64,000 bases of DNA from Neoarius graeffei (lineage: Eukaryota > Chordata > Actinopteri > Siluriformes > Ariidae), in NCBI RefSeq assembly GCF_027579695.1, contig NC_083589.1, forward strand, positions 38,596,835-38,660,834. Direction: 5' to 3'. The notes beneath the pieces were generated by a model, which saw only the letters and a program-made list of their open reading frames with translations, did not search any database and had not been told where the DNA came from. Below are positions 23,991 through 35,982 of the stretch, piece by piece. The position numbers and the translations under genes were made by a program. Every line of letters begins with the position of its first letter. Position 1 is the stretch's first letter.

Positions 23991-24361
23991 CATCTCATTA
24001 TCTCTAGCCGCTCAATCCTGTTCTACAGGGTCGCAGGCAAGCTGGAGCCTATCCCAGCTGACTATGGGCGAAAGGTGGGGTACACCCTGGACAAGTCGCC
24101 AGGTCATCACAGGGCTGACACATAGACACAGACAACCATTCACACTCACATTCACACCTACGGTCAATTTAGAGTCACCAGTTAACCTAACCTGCATGTC
24201 TTTGGACTGTGGGGGAAACCGGAGCACCCGGAGGAAACCCACGCGGACATGGGGAGAACATGCAAACTCCACACAGAAAGGCCCTCGCCGGCCACAGGGC
24301 TCGAACCCGGACCTTCTTGCTGTGAGGCGACAGCGCTAACCACTACACCACCGTGCCGCCC
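23991..24361 (-). mobile_element. V-SINE-type SINE in a Tc1 element
   Basis: Full length, flanked by GAGAAAATTATT at 23979-23990 and 24362-24373. Confidence 0.9.
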
Positions 24362-24429
24362 GAGAAAATTATTGAAATATTTAAAAACAATGTTCAGCAA
24401 AGAAAGATACCAAAAGATTTGGATATTTC

Positions 24430-25308
24430 AAGTTTCAAAGTGTTTGTCATATGCACAGTAAGGAACATGTCCTCCTGCACAATGAAATTCATAGTTTGCC
24501 GTCCACCATGAATGCCAATTACAACAGTAAATAGGTGGAAGAAATAATACAAAGTAAAGGCAATATCTCATCTCATCTCATCTCATTATCTCTAGCCGCT
24601 TTATCCTTCTACAGGGTCGCAGGCAAGCTGGAGCCTATCCCAGCTGACTACGGGCGAAAGGCGGGGTACACCCTGGACAAGTCGCCAGGTCATCACAGGT
24701 AAAGGCAATATAGTGCAAAATAAAAGCAAAAAAAGTACAAAAAGGTAATGTAGTGAAAAATAGGCAGTATAATACAAAAATAAGGCAATGATCGAACGTA
24801 GCAGCGAAAAGGGCAGTAATGTGCAAACAAATGTAAACCGATATAAACAGTCAAGGACAGTTTACAGGGAGGTAGTCCATGGTTATAGACTCCTGTCAGC
24901 TGTACAGGAGTCTGATGGTGGTGGGAAATATAGAGTTCTTTAGTCTGACAGTCCTGCATTTCACACTTCTGTACCTCCGGTAGTAGATGCTCTGCAGAGA
25001 GGGCAGTGGAGTTCTGGTGATCCTCTCAGCAGTCTTCACCACTCTCTGCAGGCATTTGTGGTCCATAGCCATAGTGCTCCTGTACCCCACAGTGATGCAG
25101 TTGGTCAGGATGCTCTCAATCATGCAGCTGTAGAAGTTGCTGAGGATCTTGGATGACATACCAAACTTCCTCAGCCTCCTCAGAAAGTATAGTCACTGTT
25201 GAGCCTTCCTAACCAGCTGTGTGGTGTTTGGTGTCCATGTGAGGTCCTCACTGATATGAACACCCAGGTATTTGAAGCTGCTTACCCTCTCCACCTCAAG
25301 CTCCCGGA
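24430..25308 (-). mobile_element. 5'-truncated LINE tail (L2/Rex-like)
   Basis: A minus-strand frame (25159-24896) reads KILSNFYSCMIESILTNCIT, then CLQRVVKTAERI and YYRRYRS, the usual C-terminus of L2/Rex-like LINE ORF2 after the reverse transcriptase. It is followed by an untranslated tail. It sits between Tc1 sequences that would be contiguous without it. Confidence 0.65.
24567..24698 (-). mobile_element. 5'-truncated V-SINE-type SINE in a LINE tail
   Basis: Only the 3' ~130 bp, flanked by GTAAAGGCAATAT at 24554-24566 and 24699-24711. Confidence 0.88.
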
Positions 25309-25312
25309 TGAA

Positions 25313-26200
25313 CCCTCTAGGGTGCATAATATGATTAAACAATTCAAGAAATCTGGAGGAATTTCAGTGGATAAAGGACAAGGGCACAAGCCTAAGCTGA
25401 ACACCTGTGATGTCCGATCCCTCAGACGGCAGTGCATCAAGAACCATCATTCATCTATAGCTGATATAACCATGTGGGCTCGGGATTACTTTGGCAAACC
25501 TTTGTCAAGCTCTACAGTACAGAGTTACATCCACAAATGCCAGTTAAATCTTTTCTGTGCAAAAAGGAAGCCTTGTGATCAGAAGTGCCGTCAATTTCTC
25601 TGGGCTCGGAGGCATCTGGGATGGATTACTATGCAGTGGAAACGTGTATTATGATCAGACAAATCAGTATTCCAAGCCTTTTTTTTTTTTAAATAAGACA
25701 TGAACGTGACCAAAGATGAAAAGGACCATCCAGACTGTTACCAGCAACAAGTCCAAAAGGCAGGGTCTGTCATGGTACCGGTATGAGGTTGTGTCAGTGC
25801 CCTTGGCAAAGGTAACTTTCACTTCTATGATGGCAGCATTAATGCAGAAAAGCACTTTGAGATTTTGGACCAACATATTGCTGCCTTCAACATGACATTT
25901 TTTATAGGGATATTTCAACACAACAATGCAAAACCACATTCTGCTCACATTACAAAGGCATGGCTGTGGAAGAAGAGGGTGCCTATCCCCTCTGTCCCCA
26001 ATAGAGAATGTGCAGTGAATTTTGAAAAAAAAAAAACTTATAATGACAACCCGGTACTGTTACACACCTTAAGACTTGTTTGCAGGAAGAATAGGACAAA
26101 AACAAAAAAGGATTTGAAATGCTTCACCATTTGGTATCTATAGTCCCTAAACACCTTTTAAGTGTTGTGAGAAGGAATGGTAGCATTATAAAGTGGTAAA
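25313..26200 (+). pseudogene. Tc1 transposase remnant (subfamily D)
   Basis: Open 25313-25654 with HNMIKQFKKSGGISVDKGQG and ARDYFGKPLSSSTVQSYIHK; further pieces, such as FQHNNAKPHSAH in place of the usual [10 protein letters not shown], lie in shifted frames. The second catalytic Asp is changed to Asn and several stops are present. Long inactive. Confidence 0.75.
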
Positions 26201-26386
26201 TGTTTTACTGTCCCAACTTTTTCTGAAATGTGTTGTAAGAATCAAATTTGAAAGACGTGTTCATTTTGGGAGGAAAAAAAAAGTTGTATTGTTTTGAGCG
26301 CCATACAAGTCAAAGATTATTTACAAAATCATTGTTTTCAGTTTTAATTTCAACATACCATCCCAAAATTTTTTGATTTAGGGTTG

Positions 26387-27858
26387 TAGCTGAGCCAAAG
26401 CAAATTATACTTTAAAATACATTTCATTTAAAATTCAGTTACAAAATGTGCATATGTCAGGAGTGGCGAGCTGAGGTGAAGTGAAGACCCAAGAGCAGAC
26501 TCAGAAAACAGATAGTGTAAAAAGAAAACTTCTTCAATGAAGTAGATGGCAGAAAGGTACAGTAGGGCTCAGGCAAAAATCGGCAGTTAAAAAAACAGGC
26601 CAGGAGGTCAAAAACACAGAGGAGCAGGTAGACACGATCAGGGACAAAAAAACAGAACAGAAAAATCTTCACAAAAACTGATGAACACAGGGACAAGGGA
26701 AATCCAGGCAGAGGTAGCAAAAGACACAATTCAAAAGAACAGGCAGGCAAAAAGAGGGACAGAAAAACGACAAAAAAACTAGGAGAAATTCAGGCAGGGG
26801 GAATCAAGAAGACAATACCAATGAGCTGCAACAAGGCGAGGAAAGTCTACAAGAGACAGTCTGGTAAACAGACACGCAGCTTGTGAACAGGAAAGGCAGG
26901 CAACTGCTTGGGGCCCCCTGGCCCAGGGGCCCCCCAAGAGTCGGGGCCCGAGGGCTTATTTATTTTGTTTTTTATTGTTTTTATTGTTCTTTACCATTGT
27001 ATTTTCACATTTGGAATTTAAAAAACTTTGGTTTTATACATTTTTCGTTGGTGTCAGATTATTTATAACATATTGGTGATGAACACTGGTCAGAAGGGCC
27101 CCCTGGAAATTTTTGCTTGGGGCCACAACAGACTCTAGAGTCGCCTCTGCTGGTACGGTAAATGGAATAGCTCCAAACAGTTCTTAAAAAGCCCTGGCTG
27201 ATGGGAGAGGAGTGGTAGCAGGTGTGGGAGTGCCTCTTCAGGAAATGGCCTTCAGCAAGGCAGGACTGAATTCCTGTCCTGGATCTGGCTTGGAGGTCCC
27301 ACAATCTAAGGCATGGATAGACTGGAGTGGACTGTAACAGCATATTGCTAAATGTCTGACTAATTTTCTTACATTTTTCTCTCAGTTTCCTCAAACGTTT
27401 CCCCGTGATATTTTTCTATCACATCCTCCTCAAGCTCTCTGCTGTACACTAGGGTATTACAACATTCTGTGTGTCAATAATCTTTTTTCTTTATTGGTTA
27501 TGTAATAACTGAACTTTGAACTAAAAGCTCACACCCATGCTTCTTACTCTTCTCCTCAAAGGTCAGTCTATTTTACCTCACTGGTTACATAATTAAGGAA
27601 TTAACTGAAGGAAAACATTCTATACTCATCCCCTCCCATACTACCATTACCTATTTATTAACCCAGTTAACAACACTTCTTTGGGTACCATGAACTTTTT
27701 TGGCAAAAGGGAAAAAATGTCATATGTTTTCCTACGAGAAAGACTTTAAGTCAACTAATTTTCATTGTAGCATATAAGCAAGCTCTAGAAGATCGAGGCT
27801 CAGAGCTGACATTGCTTTCATCCATCCAGCATCTGAATTGTTTAGTATTGATCACGTA
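26387..27858. other. Non-coding stretch, A/G-rich in its first part
   Basis: 26455-26880 is strongly purine-rich on the plus strand and may be untranslated retrotransposon sequence; I cannot name it. A GC-rich near-palindrome lies at about 26909-26935. No gene seen. Confidence 0.35.
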
Positions 27859-28394
27859 CGGTACCGTTCAAAAGTTTGGGGTCACTTTGAAATTTCCTTA
27901 TTTTTGAAAGAAAAGCACTGTTCATTTCAATGAAGATCACTTTAAACTAATCAGAAATACACTCTATACATTGCTAATGTGGTAAATGACTATTCTAGCT
28001 AAATTCTACTAAATGTCTGGTTTTTGGTGCAATATCTACATAGGTGTATAGAGGCCCATTTCCATCAACTATCACTCCAGTGTTCTAATGGTACAATGTG
28101 TTTGCTCGTTGCCTCAGAAGGCTAATGGATGATTAGAAAACCCTTGTACAATCATGTTAGCGCAGCTGAAAACAGTTTAGCTCTTTAGAGAAGCTATAAA
28201 ACTGACCTTCCTTTGAGCAGATTGAGTTTCTGGAGCATCACATTTGTGGGGTCGATTAAATTCTCAAAATGGCCAGAAAAATGTCTTGACTATATTTTCT
28301 ATTCATTTTACAACTTATGGTGGTAAATAAAAGTGTGACTTTTCATGGAAAACACAAAATTGTCTAGGTGACCCCAAACTTTTGAACGGTAGTG
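27859..28394. mobile_element. Tc1/mariner-type MITE (subfamily E), copy 1
   Basis: The ends carry CCGTTCAAAAGTTTGGGGTC and its inverted form, bounded by TA. About 536 bp, no coding capacity. The first few bases differ from the copy at 32900. Confidence 0.8.
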
Positions 28395-28756
28395 TATGGC
28401 TCCAAACCTGGCAAAATTTGGCTGTAAATGCTAACTTCAGAAATGCATGTATGTAGCCAACAAACTCATCAACAAGTTCTGATTGCACACATCACTAGAC
28501 AAGAACAGACAGTGCTCATAAATTGTGCAAATAATACAACCCCGATTCCAAAAAAGTTGGGACAAAGTACAAATTGTAAATAAAAATGGAATGCAATGAT
28601 GTGGAAGTTTCAAAATTCCATATTTTATTCAGAATAGAACATAGATGACATATCAAATGTTTAAACTGAGAAAATGTATCATTTAAAGAGAAAAATTAGG
28701 TGATTTTAAATTTCATGACAACAACACATCTCAAAAAAGTTGGGACAAGGCCATGT

Positions 28757-30219
28757 TTACCACTGTGAGACATCCCCTTTTCTCTTTACAACAGTCTGTA
28801 AACGTCTGGGGACTGAGGAGACAAGTTGCTCAAATTTAGGGATAGGAATGTTAACCCATTATTATCATTATCTCTAGCCGCTTTATCCTTCTACAGGGTC
28901 GCAGGCAAGCTGGAGCCTATCCCAGCTGACTACGGGCGAAAGGCAGGGTACACCCTGGACAAGTCGCCAGGTCATCACAGGGCTGACACATAGACACAGA
29001 CAACCATTCACACTCACATTCACACCTACGGTCAATTTAGAGTCACCAGTTAACCTAACCTGCATGTCTTTGGACTGTGGGGGAAACCGGAGCACCCGGA
29101 GGAAACCCACGCGGACACGGGGAGAACATGCAAACTCCACACAGAAAGGCCCTCGCCGGCCATGGGGCTCGAACCCAGGACCTTCTTGCTGTGAGGCGAC
29201 AGCGCTAACCACTACACCACCGTGCCGCCCGAATGTTAACCCATTCTTGTCTAATGTAGGATTCTAGTTGCTCAACTCTCTTAGGTCTTTTTTGTCGTAT
29301 CTTCCGTTTTATGATGCACCAAATGTTTTCGATGGGTGAAAAATCTGGACTGCAGGCTGGCCAGTTCAGTACCCGGACCCTTCTTCTATGCAGCCATGAT
29401 GCTGTAATTGATGCAGTATGTGGTTTGGCATTGTCATGTTGGAAAATGCAAGGTCTTCCCTGAAAGAGACGTCGTCTGGATGGGAGCATATGTTGCTCTA
29501 GAACCTGGATATACCTTTCAGCATTGATGGTGTCTTTCCAGATGTGTAAGCTGCCCATGCCAACATGCACTAATGCAACCCCATACCATCAGAGATGCAG
29601 GCTTCTGAACTGAGCGCTGATAACAACTTGGGTTGTCCTTCTCCTCTTTAGACCAAATGATACGGCGTCCCTGATTTCCATAAAGAACTTCAAATTTTGA
29701 TTCGTCTGACCACAGAACAGCTTTCCACTTTGCCACAGTCCATTTTAAATGAGCCTTGGCCCAGAGAAGACGTCTGCGCTTCTGGATCATGTTTAGATAC
29801 GGCTTCTTCTTTGAACTATAGAGTTTTAGCTGGCAACAGTGGATGGCACAGTGAATTGTGTTCACAGATAATGTTCTCGGGAAATATTCCTGAGCCCATT
29901 TTGTGATTTCCAATACAGAAGCATCCCTGTATGTGATGCAGTGCCGTCTAAGGGCCCGAAGATCACAGGCACCCAGTATGGTTTTCCGGCCTTGACCCTT
30001 ATGCACAGAGATTCTTCCAGATTCTCTGAATTTTTTGATGATATTATGCACTGTAGATGATGATATGTTCAAACTCTTTGCAATTTTACAGTGTCGAACT
30101 CCTTTCTGATATTGCTCCACTATTTGTCGGCGCAGAATTAGGGGGATTGATGATCCTCTTCCCATCTTTACTTCTGAGAGCCGCTGCCACTCCAAGATGC
30201 TCTTTTTATACCCAGTCAT
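28757..30219 (-). pseudogene. Tc1 transposase, subfamily B copy 2, nearly intact but split
   Basis: The N-terminal 230 residues are open, with paired-like DNA-binding sequence (LRRQIVEQYQKGVRHCKIAK), an AT-hook-like basic stretch and WSDESKFEV. Relative to the other copies a single-base insertion near 29560 shifts the frame. The next frame has [16 protein letters not shown] and SPDFSPIENIW. A SINE separates the last ~30 codons. Confidence 0.88.
28861..29230 (-). mobile_element. V-SINE-type SINE in a Tc1 transposase gene
   Basis: Perfect 15-bp target duplication GAATGTTAACCCATT at 28846-28860 and 29231-29245. Confidence 0.92.
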
Positions 30220-30707
30220 GTTAATGACCTATTGCCAGTTGACCTAATGAGTTGCAATTTGGTCCTCCAGCTGTTCCTTTTTTGTACCTTTAACTTTTCC
30301 AGCCTCTTATTGCCCCTGTCCCAACTTTTTTGAGATGTGTTGCTGTCATGAAATTTCAAATGAGCCAATATTTGGCATGAAATTTCAAAATGTCTCACTT
30401 TCGACATTTGATATGTTGTTTATGTTCTATTGTGAATACAATAGCAGTTTTTGAGATTTGTAAATTATTGCATTCCATTTTTATTTACAATTTGTACTTT
30501 GTCCCAACTTTTTTGGAATCGGGGTTGTATACTGTATTGAAATTGAGAATTAACCCTAAGTGTTAATGCTTTAAGTGCTGATACTGTTTTTAGGCTACTG
30601 AGTATAAAAATCCCTCTTGTGCTGATACTGTTCTCTGTTGAGTATAAGAACTATTCAATGATTTGATACTTAAGTGAAAGCCACTTTAGGTCTGCACTTT
30701 CCAATTT

Positions 30708-31174
30708 TGTTCATATAGGTACCAGGTATCAGACTGCAAGCAGATAGAAGGGCAGGAGAGCAGTTTATTTAAACACACACACAGGCAGACAAATATGAAA
30801 TACGTAGTAAAATCATGGTCAGAAAACAGGCAAGGTTCAGGTGATCAGCAAACATGATGTCAAAAAGGGTAAATCAAGAGATGCAAACCAGGAACCCAAA
30901 GCAGGTTCAAAATCAGAATATCAGTAGCAGGAAACTAAGGCTTTGTAATAACTGGCAGAAAATACACAGAGCACTGTGTACTTGGCAAATGGATATGTGT
31001 GGTGAAAGTCTTTATATAATGTGTGGTGATAGAATCCAGGTGTGTGCAATCAGTAATCAGGAGACTGAAAGTGAAGTGTTGCAGTCAGAATTGTAGTCTG
31101 CAGTAGCCAAGCTCGTAGGCTGCGGTGTGTTCTGGGAAGTGAAGTTCTGGGTGGATTCTGGTGCTGACATGACA
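30708..31174 (-). repeat. Gypsy 3' LTR
   Basis: Minus strand starts TGTCATGTCAGCACC and ends near CTATATGAACA. It contains a TATATAAAG promoter-like box (about 31010-31018) and AATAAA (30764-30769) in the right order. The exact 3' boundary is uncertain. Confidence 0.6.
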
Positions 31175-31249
31175 AACTGCTTGGTTCTTTGTGCCACTTG
31201 TCACAAACACGGGTGAGTGCATTCAAGCACTTTCTCACTACATCTGAAC

Positions 31250-32316
31250 CAGTTGTTGATGGCATGTGAGATGGTGGGATTGGTGTTCAAAGAGAAAAGG
31301 GAGACCTGATACCCAGGCACACATTGATGAGGGGGCATATGGCTGGGTGATGCAGGGAGTTCTGGACAAACTCACCCATGGAAGGAACTGGGCTGAATCC
31401 TCCTGGTTCTCTGAACAGAAGGCTCGCAGAAAACATCCAATTTCCTGATTGACTCTTTCGACTTGGCCGATGGATTTTGGTTGGTATCCAGACTTGAGAC
31501 TGACAGAGACTGCCAGTTTTTCCATGAAATTATACCAGATTCTGGAGGTGAGTTGGGTGCCACAATCACTGACAATGTCCTCTGGGATCCCATAGTGCAG
31601 AGCACATGATTTGAAAATTAAATCTGCTGTTTCAGGGCGGCACGGTGGTGTAGTGGTTAGCGCTGTCGCCTCACAGCAAGAAGGTCCTGGGTTCGAGCCC
31701 TGTGGCCGGCGAGGGCCTTTCTGTGTGGAGTTTGCATGTTCTCCCCGTGTCCGCGTGGGTTTCCTCCGGGTGCTCCGGTTTCCCCCACAGTCCAAAGACA
31801 TGCAGGTTAGGTTGACTGGTGACTCTAAATTGACTCTAAATTGTAGGTGTGAATGTGAGTGTGAATGGTTGTCTGTGTCTATGTGTCAGCCCTGTGATGA
31901 CCTGGCGACTTGTCCAGGGTGTACCCCGCCTTTCGCCCGTAGTCAGCTGGGATAGGCTCCAGCTTGCCTGCAACCCTGTAGAAGGATAAAGCGGCTAGAG
32001 ATAATGAGATGAGATGAGATCTGCTGTTTCAAATGCTGTAGGTAGGCCTGGCAGAGGACTCAAGCAAAAGGATTTGTAGAACCTGTCTTTAACCAACATA
32101 ATGACCCTTAGACTTGGGGAGGTCTGTGAGGCTGTTGATGGCTAGGTGGGACCTGGAACATTGAGGTGTGGGTATTGTCAGGAGCTTGCTGACAGGTAAG
32201 ATGCAGGGTACCTTGGCTTGGGTGCATACTGTGCAAAAGGCTATGTAGCAGTTTATCTCAGTTAACAGGTGAGGCCACCAGTACTTTTGTAGGTCGCTTG
32301 CTCCCAGAATGATCAA
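31250..32316 (-). pseudogene. Gypsy integrase, split and truncated
   Basis: The upstream part (32316-32089) has YWWPHLLTEINCYIAFC then TVCTQAK, the HHCC zinc-binding end. The downstream part has HYGIPEDIVSDCGTQLTSR, SGYQPKSIGQVERVNQEIG and FLPW, including the second Asp and the Glu of the integrase DDE triad. A SINE lies between; the C-terminal chromodomain region is missing. Confidence 0.8.
31635..32018 (+). mobile_element. V-SINE-type SINE in gypsy integrase
   Basis: Full length, flanked by ATCTGCTGTTTCA at 31622-31634 and 32019-32031. The core has a short internal duplication (GACTCTAAATT twice near 31820). Confidence 0.92.
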
Positions 32317-32899
32317 TGGCTGGGGTTGAGTGTAACCATGTTATGAGTCTGACTCTAAGTTGACTGGGAGAAAAGTTGAAAAAGTTAATGCTAATACCTT
32401 TCTGTTTTAGCCAGCATTAACTTTTTTAGCAGTTTGTGCTAAAATTTGTCCAAAAATTGTTTATTTGGTTTACACTGAAGGTATATGGTTAATGTTATTA
32501 AAAAGCAGGTAAGGCTTATACTATAACTACTGGTTTAGGATCACACAAATTGCAAGCTTAAATAATCACACACTTGTGTCAACAGACATGTTATAACTAG
32601 CATGAGGATGTGTTTTTGATCGAGACTATAAAGCACTTCTGTAAGTCACACTGGATACAGGTGTCTGCTAAAAGCTGTAAATGCAAATGTTAAATTAGTA
32701 GAATAAATCCATATAAAATTCTATAGTATCGTATTCCAAATCACTTCTAGTGCATCAATAACAGCTCCCTCCTGAGTCTGATGATTTGTGTCATTCAGTG
32801 TCAGAAACCAGAGAGATATTTATCTGCAAATTGGCCTAAACCTACAGGATATACTTTACACATACATTTATACATAATATTGCTTCAAAGCATACTGTA

Positions 32900-33807
32900 C
32901 ACTACCGTTCAAAAGTTTGGGGTCACTTTGAAATTTCCTTATTTTTGAAAGAAAAGCACTGTTCTTTTCAATGAAGATCACTTTAAACTAATCAGAAATA
33001 TACTCTACACATTGCTAATGTGGTAAATGACTCATCTCATCTCATTATCTCTAGCCGCTTTATCCTGTTCTACAGGGTCGCAGGCAAGCTGGAGCCTATC
33101 CCAGCTGACTACGGGCGAAAGGCGGGGTACACCCTGGACAAATCGCCAGGTCATCACAGGGCTGACACATAGACACAGACAACCATTCACACTCACATTC
33201 ACACCTACGGTCAATTTAGAGTTACCAGTTAACCTAACCTGCATGTCTTTGGACTGTGGGGGAAACCGGAACACCCCCACACGGACACGGGGAGAACATG
33301 CAAACTCCGCACAGAAAGGCCCTCGCCGGCCATGGGGCTCGAACCCGGACCTTCTTGCTGTGAGGCGACAGCACTAACCACTACACCACCGTGCCGCCCG
33401 TGGTAAATGACTATTCTAGCTAAATTCTACTAAATGTCTGGTTTTTGGTGAAATAGGTGTACAGAGGCCCATTTCCAGCAACTCTCACTCCAGTGTTCTA
33501 ATGGTACAATGTGTTTGCTCATTGCCTCAGAAGGCTAATGGATGATTAGAAAACCCTTGTACAATCATGTTAGCACAGCTGAAAACAGTTGAGCTCTTTA
33601 GAGAAGCTATAAAACTGACCTTCCTTTGAGCAGATTGAGTTTCTGGAGCATCACATTTGTGGGGTCGATTAAATGCTCAAAATGGCCAGAAAAATGTCTT
33701 GACTATATTTTCTATTCATTTTACAACTTATGGTGGGAAATAAAAGTGTGACTTTTCATGGAAAACACAAAATTGTCTGGGTGACCCGAAACTTTTGAAC
33801 GATAGTG
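32900..33807. mobile_element. Tc1/mariner-type MITE (subfamily E), copy 2
   Basis: Ends CACTACCGTTCAAAAGTTTG and inverted form, TA duplicated at 32898-32899 and 33808-33809. The unoccupied site survives at 7104-7105. Contains a SINE. Confidence 0.9.
33033..33399 (-). mobile_element. V-SINE-type SINE in a MITE
   Basis: Flanked by GTGGTAAATGACT at 33020-33032 and 33400-33412. Confidence 0.9.
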
Positions 33808-33929
33808 TATGTACATAGCTGGAGGATGTGTAGTAGCAACAAACAGTAAGCCTAAGGTTGTTGATGTAACACTTGATTGCTTTCACTCAAAGTCCTGTAC
33901 CCAAGATGTAATTAGATGAGGAGGGGTTT

Positions 33930-34160
33930 GGTGCAAAGGGTTATTGTACCAGTTACAATGGATCATTCATCAACGATTTTTTATTTTAAGAGGGTGCTGG
34001 AATGGCTGTATGAGGAGCTTTAAAACTGTGTCATGATCAATGAAGTTTCCACCTGCTCCTGAATCAATTAAGGCTGTGAGAAACGAAAAAGGCCCTGAGT
34101 GTCTTATCTGACTATAAAATGTGACAGATGGTTGAGAGTTGGACTCACTGAGGGGGAGCT
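33930..34160 (-). pseudogene. Gypsy aspartic protease fragment
   Basis: The frame reads SGPFSFLTALIDSGAGGNFI then DHDTVLKLL. The LIDSGAGGNFID block is the retropepsin active-site signature of gypsy pol. Stops follow at about 33965. Confidence 0.75.
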
Positions 34161-34167
34161 GAAAGGA

Positions 34168-35560
34168 TAGGGTGACCAGATTTCCCTAGTCTGAAACCGG
34201 GACGCTTTTGCGCGCGACCATGCTCGTGCACGCACACCTTTTTTTTACGTAAACGTGACACTCAGAGAGGTGCTCTTATCATTTTGTTGAAGCTCACATT
34301 TATCAACATCTCACATGAAAAACAGGCATTTTGTTATCTAGTAGCATAGTGCTATACAGATCAGTTAAATTATGGTCAGACAACAGATTTTGCAATGGCT
34401 GAGAATAGGCCAGGCTATGTCCATAGGCCAAATTTAAACTGATTTATTTCACCTGTTTGTGAGAACACCAAGAAGAATGCATATGCACATGTAGGCTATA
34501 TCTCTAAAATTGTATGCACTATAGCATGAACTTAAAAAGTAGATATGTGACCTCAACATAGCCTAGGTCAGAATCAACCTTACTAACCATTCCCCACAAC
34601 TGAATGAATAAAGCAAGAAGATGTGTACAAAAGTGAACACTTTAATGGAAGGTGCAACAAGCTGTTCAACACAGCAATATGGCCAAACTGTCAGAATGGT
34701 ATGTTAAACAGAAACAAAAAAGAGACAAGTGATTTGAGAATATACACTCAAACAAAACAGCAATAAAGGAGGAGAGGGGCGACAGCCTGAGGAAAGCCCC
34801 CACAGGAGCGCATATCATTTGCAACATAGGCTACCCAACTCAGTACAAGAACAAAGCATAGGAACAAAGCTAAGGCAACTGTCAATCCACCCACCCTAAA
34901 CAAAATGCATAAGCCTACGTATATTTACAAGAAGAGTGAATCTTTTCCAGTAGGGTTTTATTGGCCGAGAGTCGACTGTGAAATTGTGCGCACGTGTCGT
35001 CGAAATTCACACGGGTGATCAGTAAGGCTTTCAGTGTCGGCACGGTCATGCGATTCCTCTCATGGGTCCACGTATTGCTCATGAGAGAAAAAATTCTCTC
35101 AACGGGTGCATTGGTGCCAGGGAGGCCCATTGCAAATTCGCAAAGCTGCCTAACATTGCGATGAGGAATCTCCCTATTTTTGAAATGCCCTAACATGTCA
35201 ACCCAGCGCTCATCTGCTGCCTTGCCCTCAGCATTCCATTGATCCACCCTCCCAGTTACAAACGCCCGCACCGATGAGGTCTCATCAAACAGCTCCATCT
35301 CACTGATGTTGCACTCTCGCAATCTTGATGCGACGAACTGGAAGGATGACTCAACCTCATCCTATTGCGGGACAGTGGAGAGGAGAGTCCAGGAGAAAAC
35401 TTCTGTCTCCTTCAACGGAGCTCCCCATTCCTCCAAGTATGACATGCAACACTCGTAAAAGGAACAGACGGTGTCCCGAAATGCCTCTGCCTTCCGTGGA
35501 TCATCAAGGGCACTCAGGAGATTCTTCACCTATATTAATAAGAATAATAATAATAAGAAG
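34168..35560 (-). mobile_element. hAT element A, 3' half only
   Basis: Starts with a hAT-like end TAGGGTGACCAGATTTCCC and carries the C-terminal transposase region on the minus strand. It stops near 35560 at a simple AAT/AAG-rich run; its other end was not found. Confidence 0.65.
34915..35530 (-). pseudogene. hAT transposase C-terminal region
   Basis: Frame LSALDDPRKAEAFRDTVC, a stop (TAG at about 35360, probably a former TGG), then on to GLPGTNAPVERIFSLMSNTW and LKALLITRVNF. The last block is the hAT C-terminal dimerisation domain. The catalytic part upstream is missing. Confidence 0.8.
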
Positions 35561-35718
35561 AAGAAGAAAAAACATTTTGGGAGGGTTCAATTGTTTTTAT
35601 TTCATGGTTACAATAGAGTGCTTCGAGATCAGCGCGAACCCGGCGGCGGCCATATTGGAAGTCAAAGGTCGCTGTGTCAGTGCATTGTTGTTGTCCAGCG
35701 AAGCAAAAAGGGGTGACA

Positions 35719-35929
35719 ATGCCGAACACGTGCGTCATTGTTGGCTGTAGTAGCCGGGGGGGAAAGGGTGGCAAAAGCTTCTACAGACTCCCTAAAGTCG
35801 TGACTAACCAGGGAATTGCAGCACAGGAGAAAAGCGAGTGGAGGAGACGACAGTGGCTGGCTGCCATCAACCGATCAAATTTAGGACAACTTGACTGTAT
35901 CCAGATTTGTTCTGATCACTTTGTGACAG
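35719..35929 (+). pseudogene. THAP-type zinc-finger exon
   Basis: ATG at 35719 opens MPNTCVIVGCSSRGGKGG. C5, C10, W46, C64 and H67 (ICSDHF) form the C2CH zinc-binding pattern of THAP domains, DNA-binding modules shared by P-element-like transposases and host proteins. The exon ends at a GTAGGT donor; the usual following exon with the proline-rich end of the domain was not found. A GC-rich leader with GCGGCCATATTGG (YY1-like) precedes it. Orphan exon of a mobile or captured gene. Confidence 0.75.
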
Positions 35930-35982
35930 GTAGGTTAATATTGTCTTGAATTTCATAGTTACTAAAATAGTTACTAAAATAG

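Larger units (their letters stand above)
23606..26386 (+). mobile_element. Tc1-like element, subfamily D, degraded and nested
   Basis: TIR-like ends starting CAACCTCAAATTAG and ending GATTTAGGGTTG next to TA. Related to subfamily B. It contains a SINE (23991-24361) and a truncated LINE (about 24430-25308) which itself holds a SINE (24567-24698). Confidence 0.75.
28537..30527 (-). mobile_element. Tc1-like element, subfamily B copy 2
   Basis: Ends CAACCCCGATTCCAAAAAAG, bounded by TA (28535-28536 and 30528-30529). About 1.6 kb once the SINE at 28861-29230 is removed. Confidence 0.9.
32377..33919 (-). repeat. Copy 2 of the inverted 640-bp duplication, with MITE inside
   Basis: Reverse complement of 6989-7631, interrupted by the MITE 32900-33807. 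It lies exactly where the gypsy reverse transcriptase should be. Confidence 0.85.
30708..34167 (-). mobile_element. Ty3/gypsy retrotransposon remnant (protease, integrase, 3' LTR)
   Basis: In minus-strand order: retropepsin (34160-33930), a foreign insert (33919-32377), integrase zinc-binding region (32316-32089), integrase core split by a SINE (31620-31250), then an LTR (31174-30708). Reverse transcriptase and RNase H, expected between protease and integrase, are absent. The left side of gag is cut off at a hAT end (34168). Confidence 0.75.
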
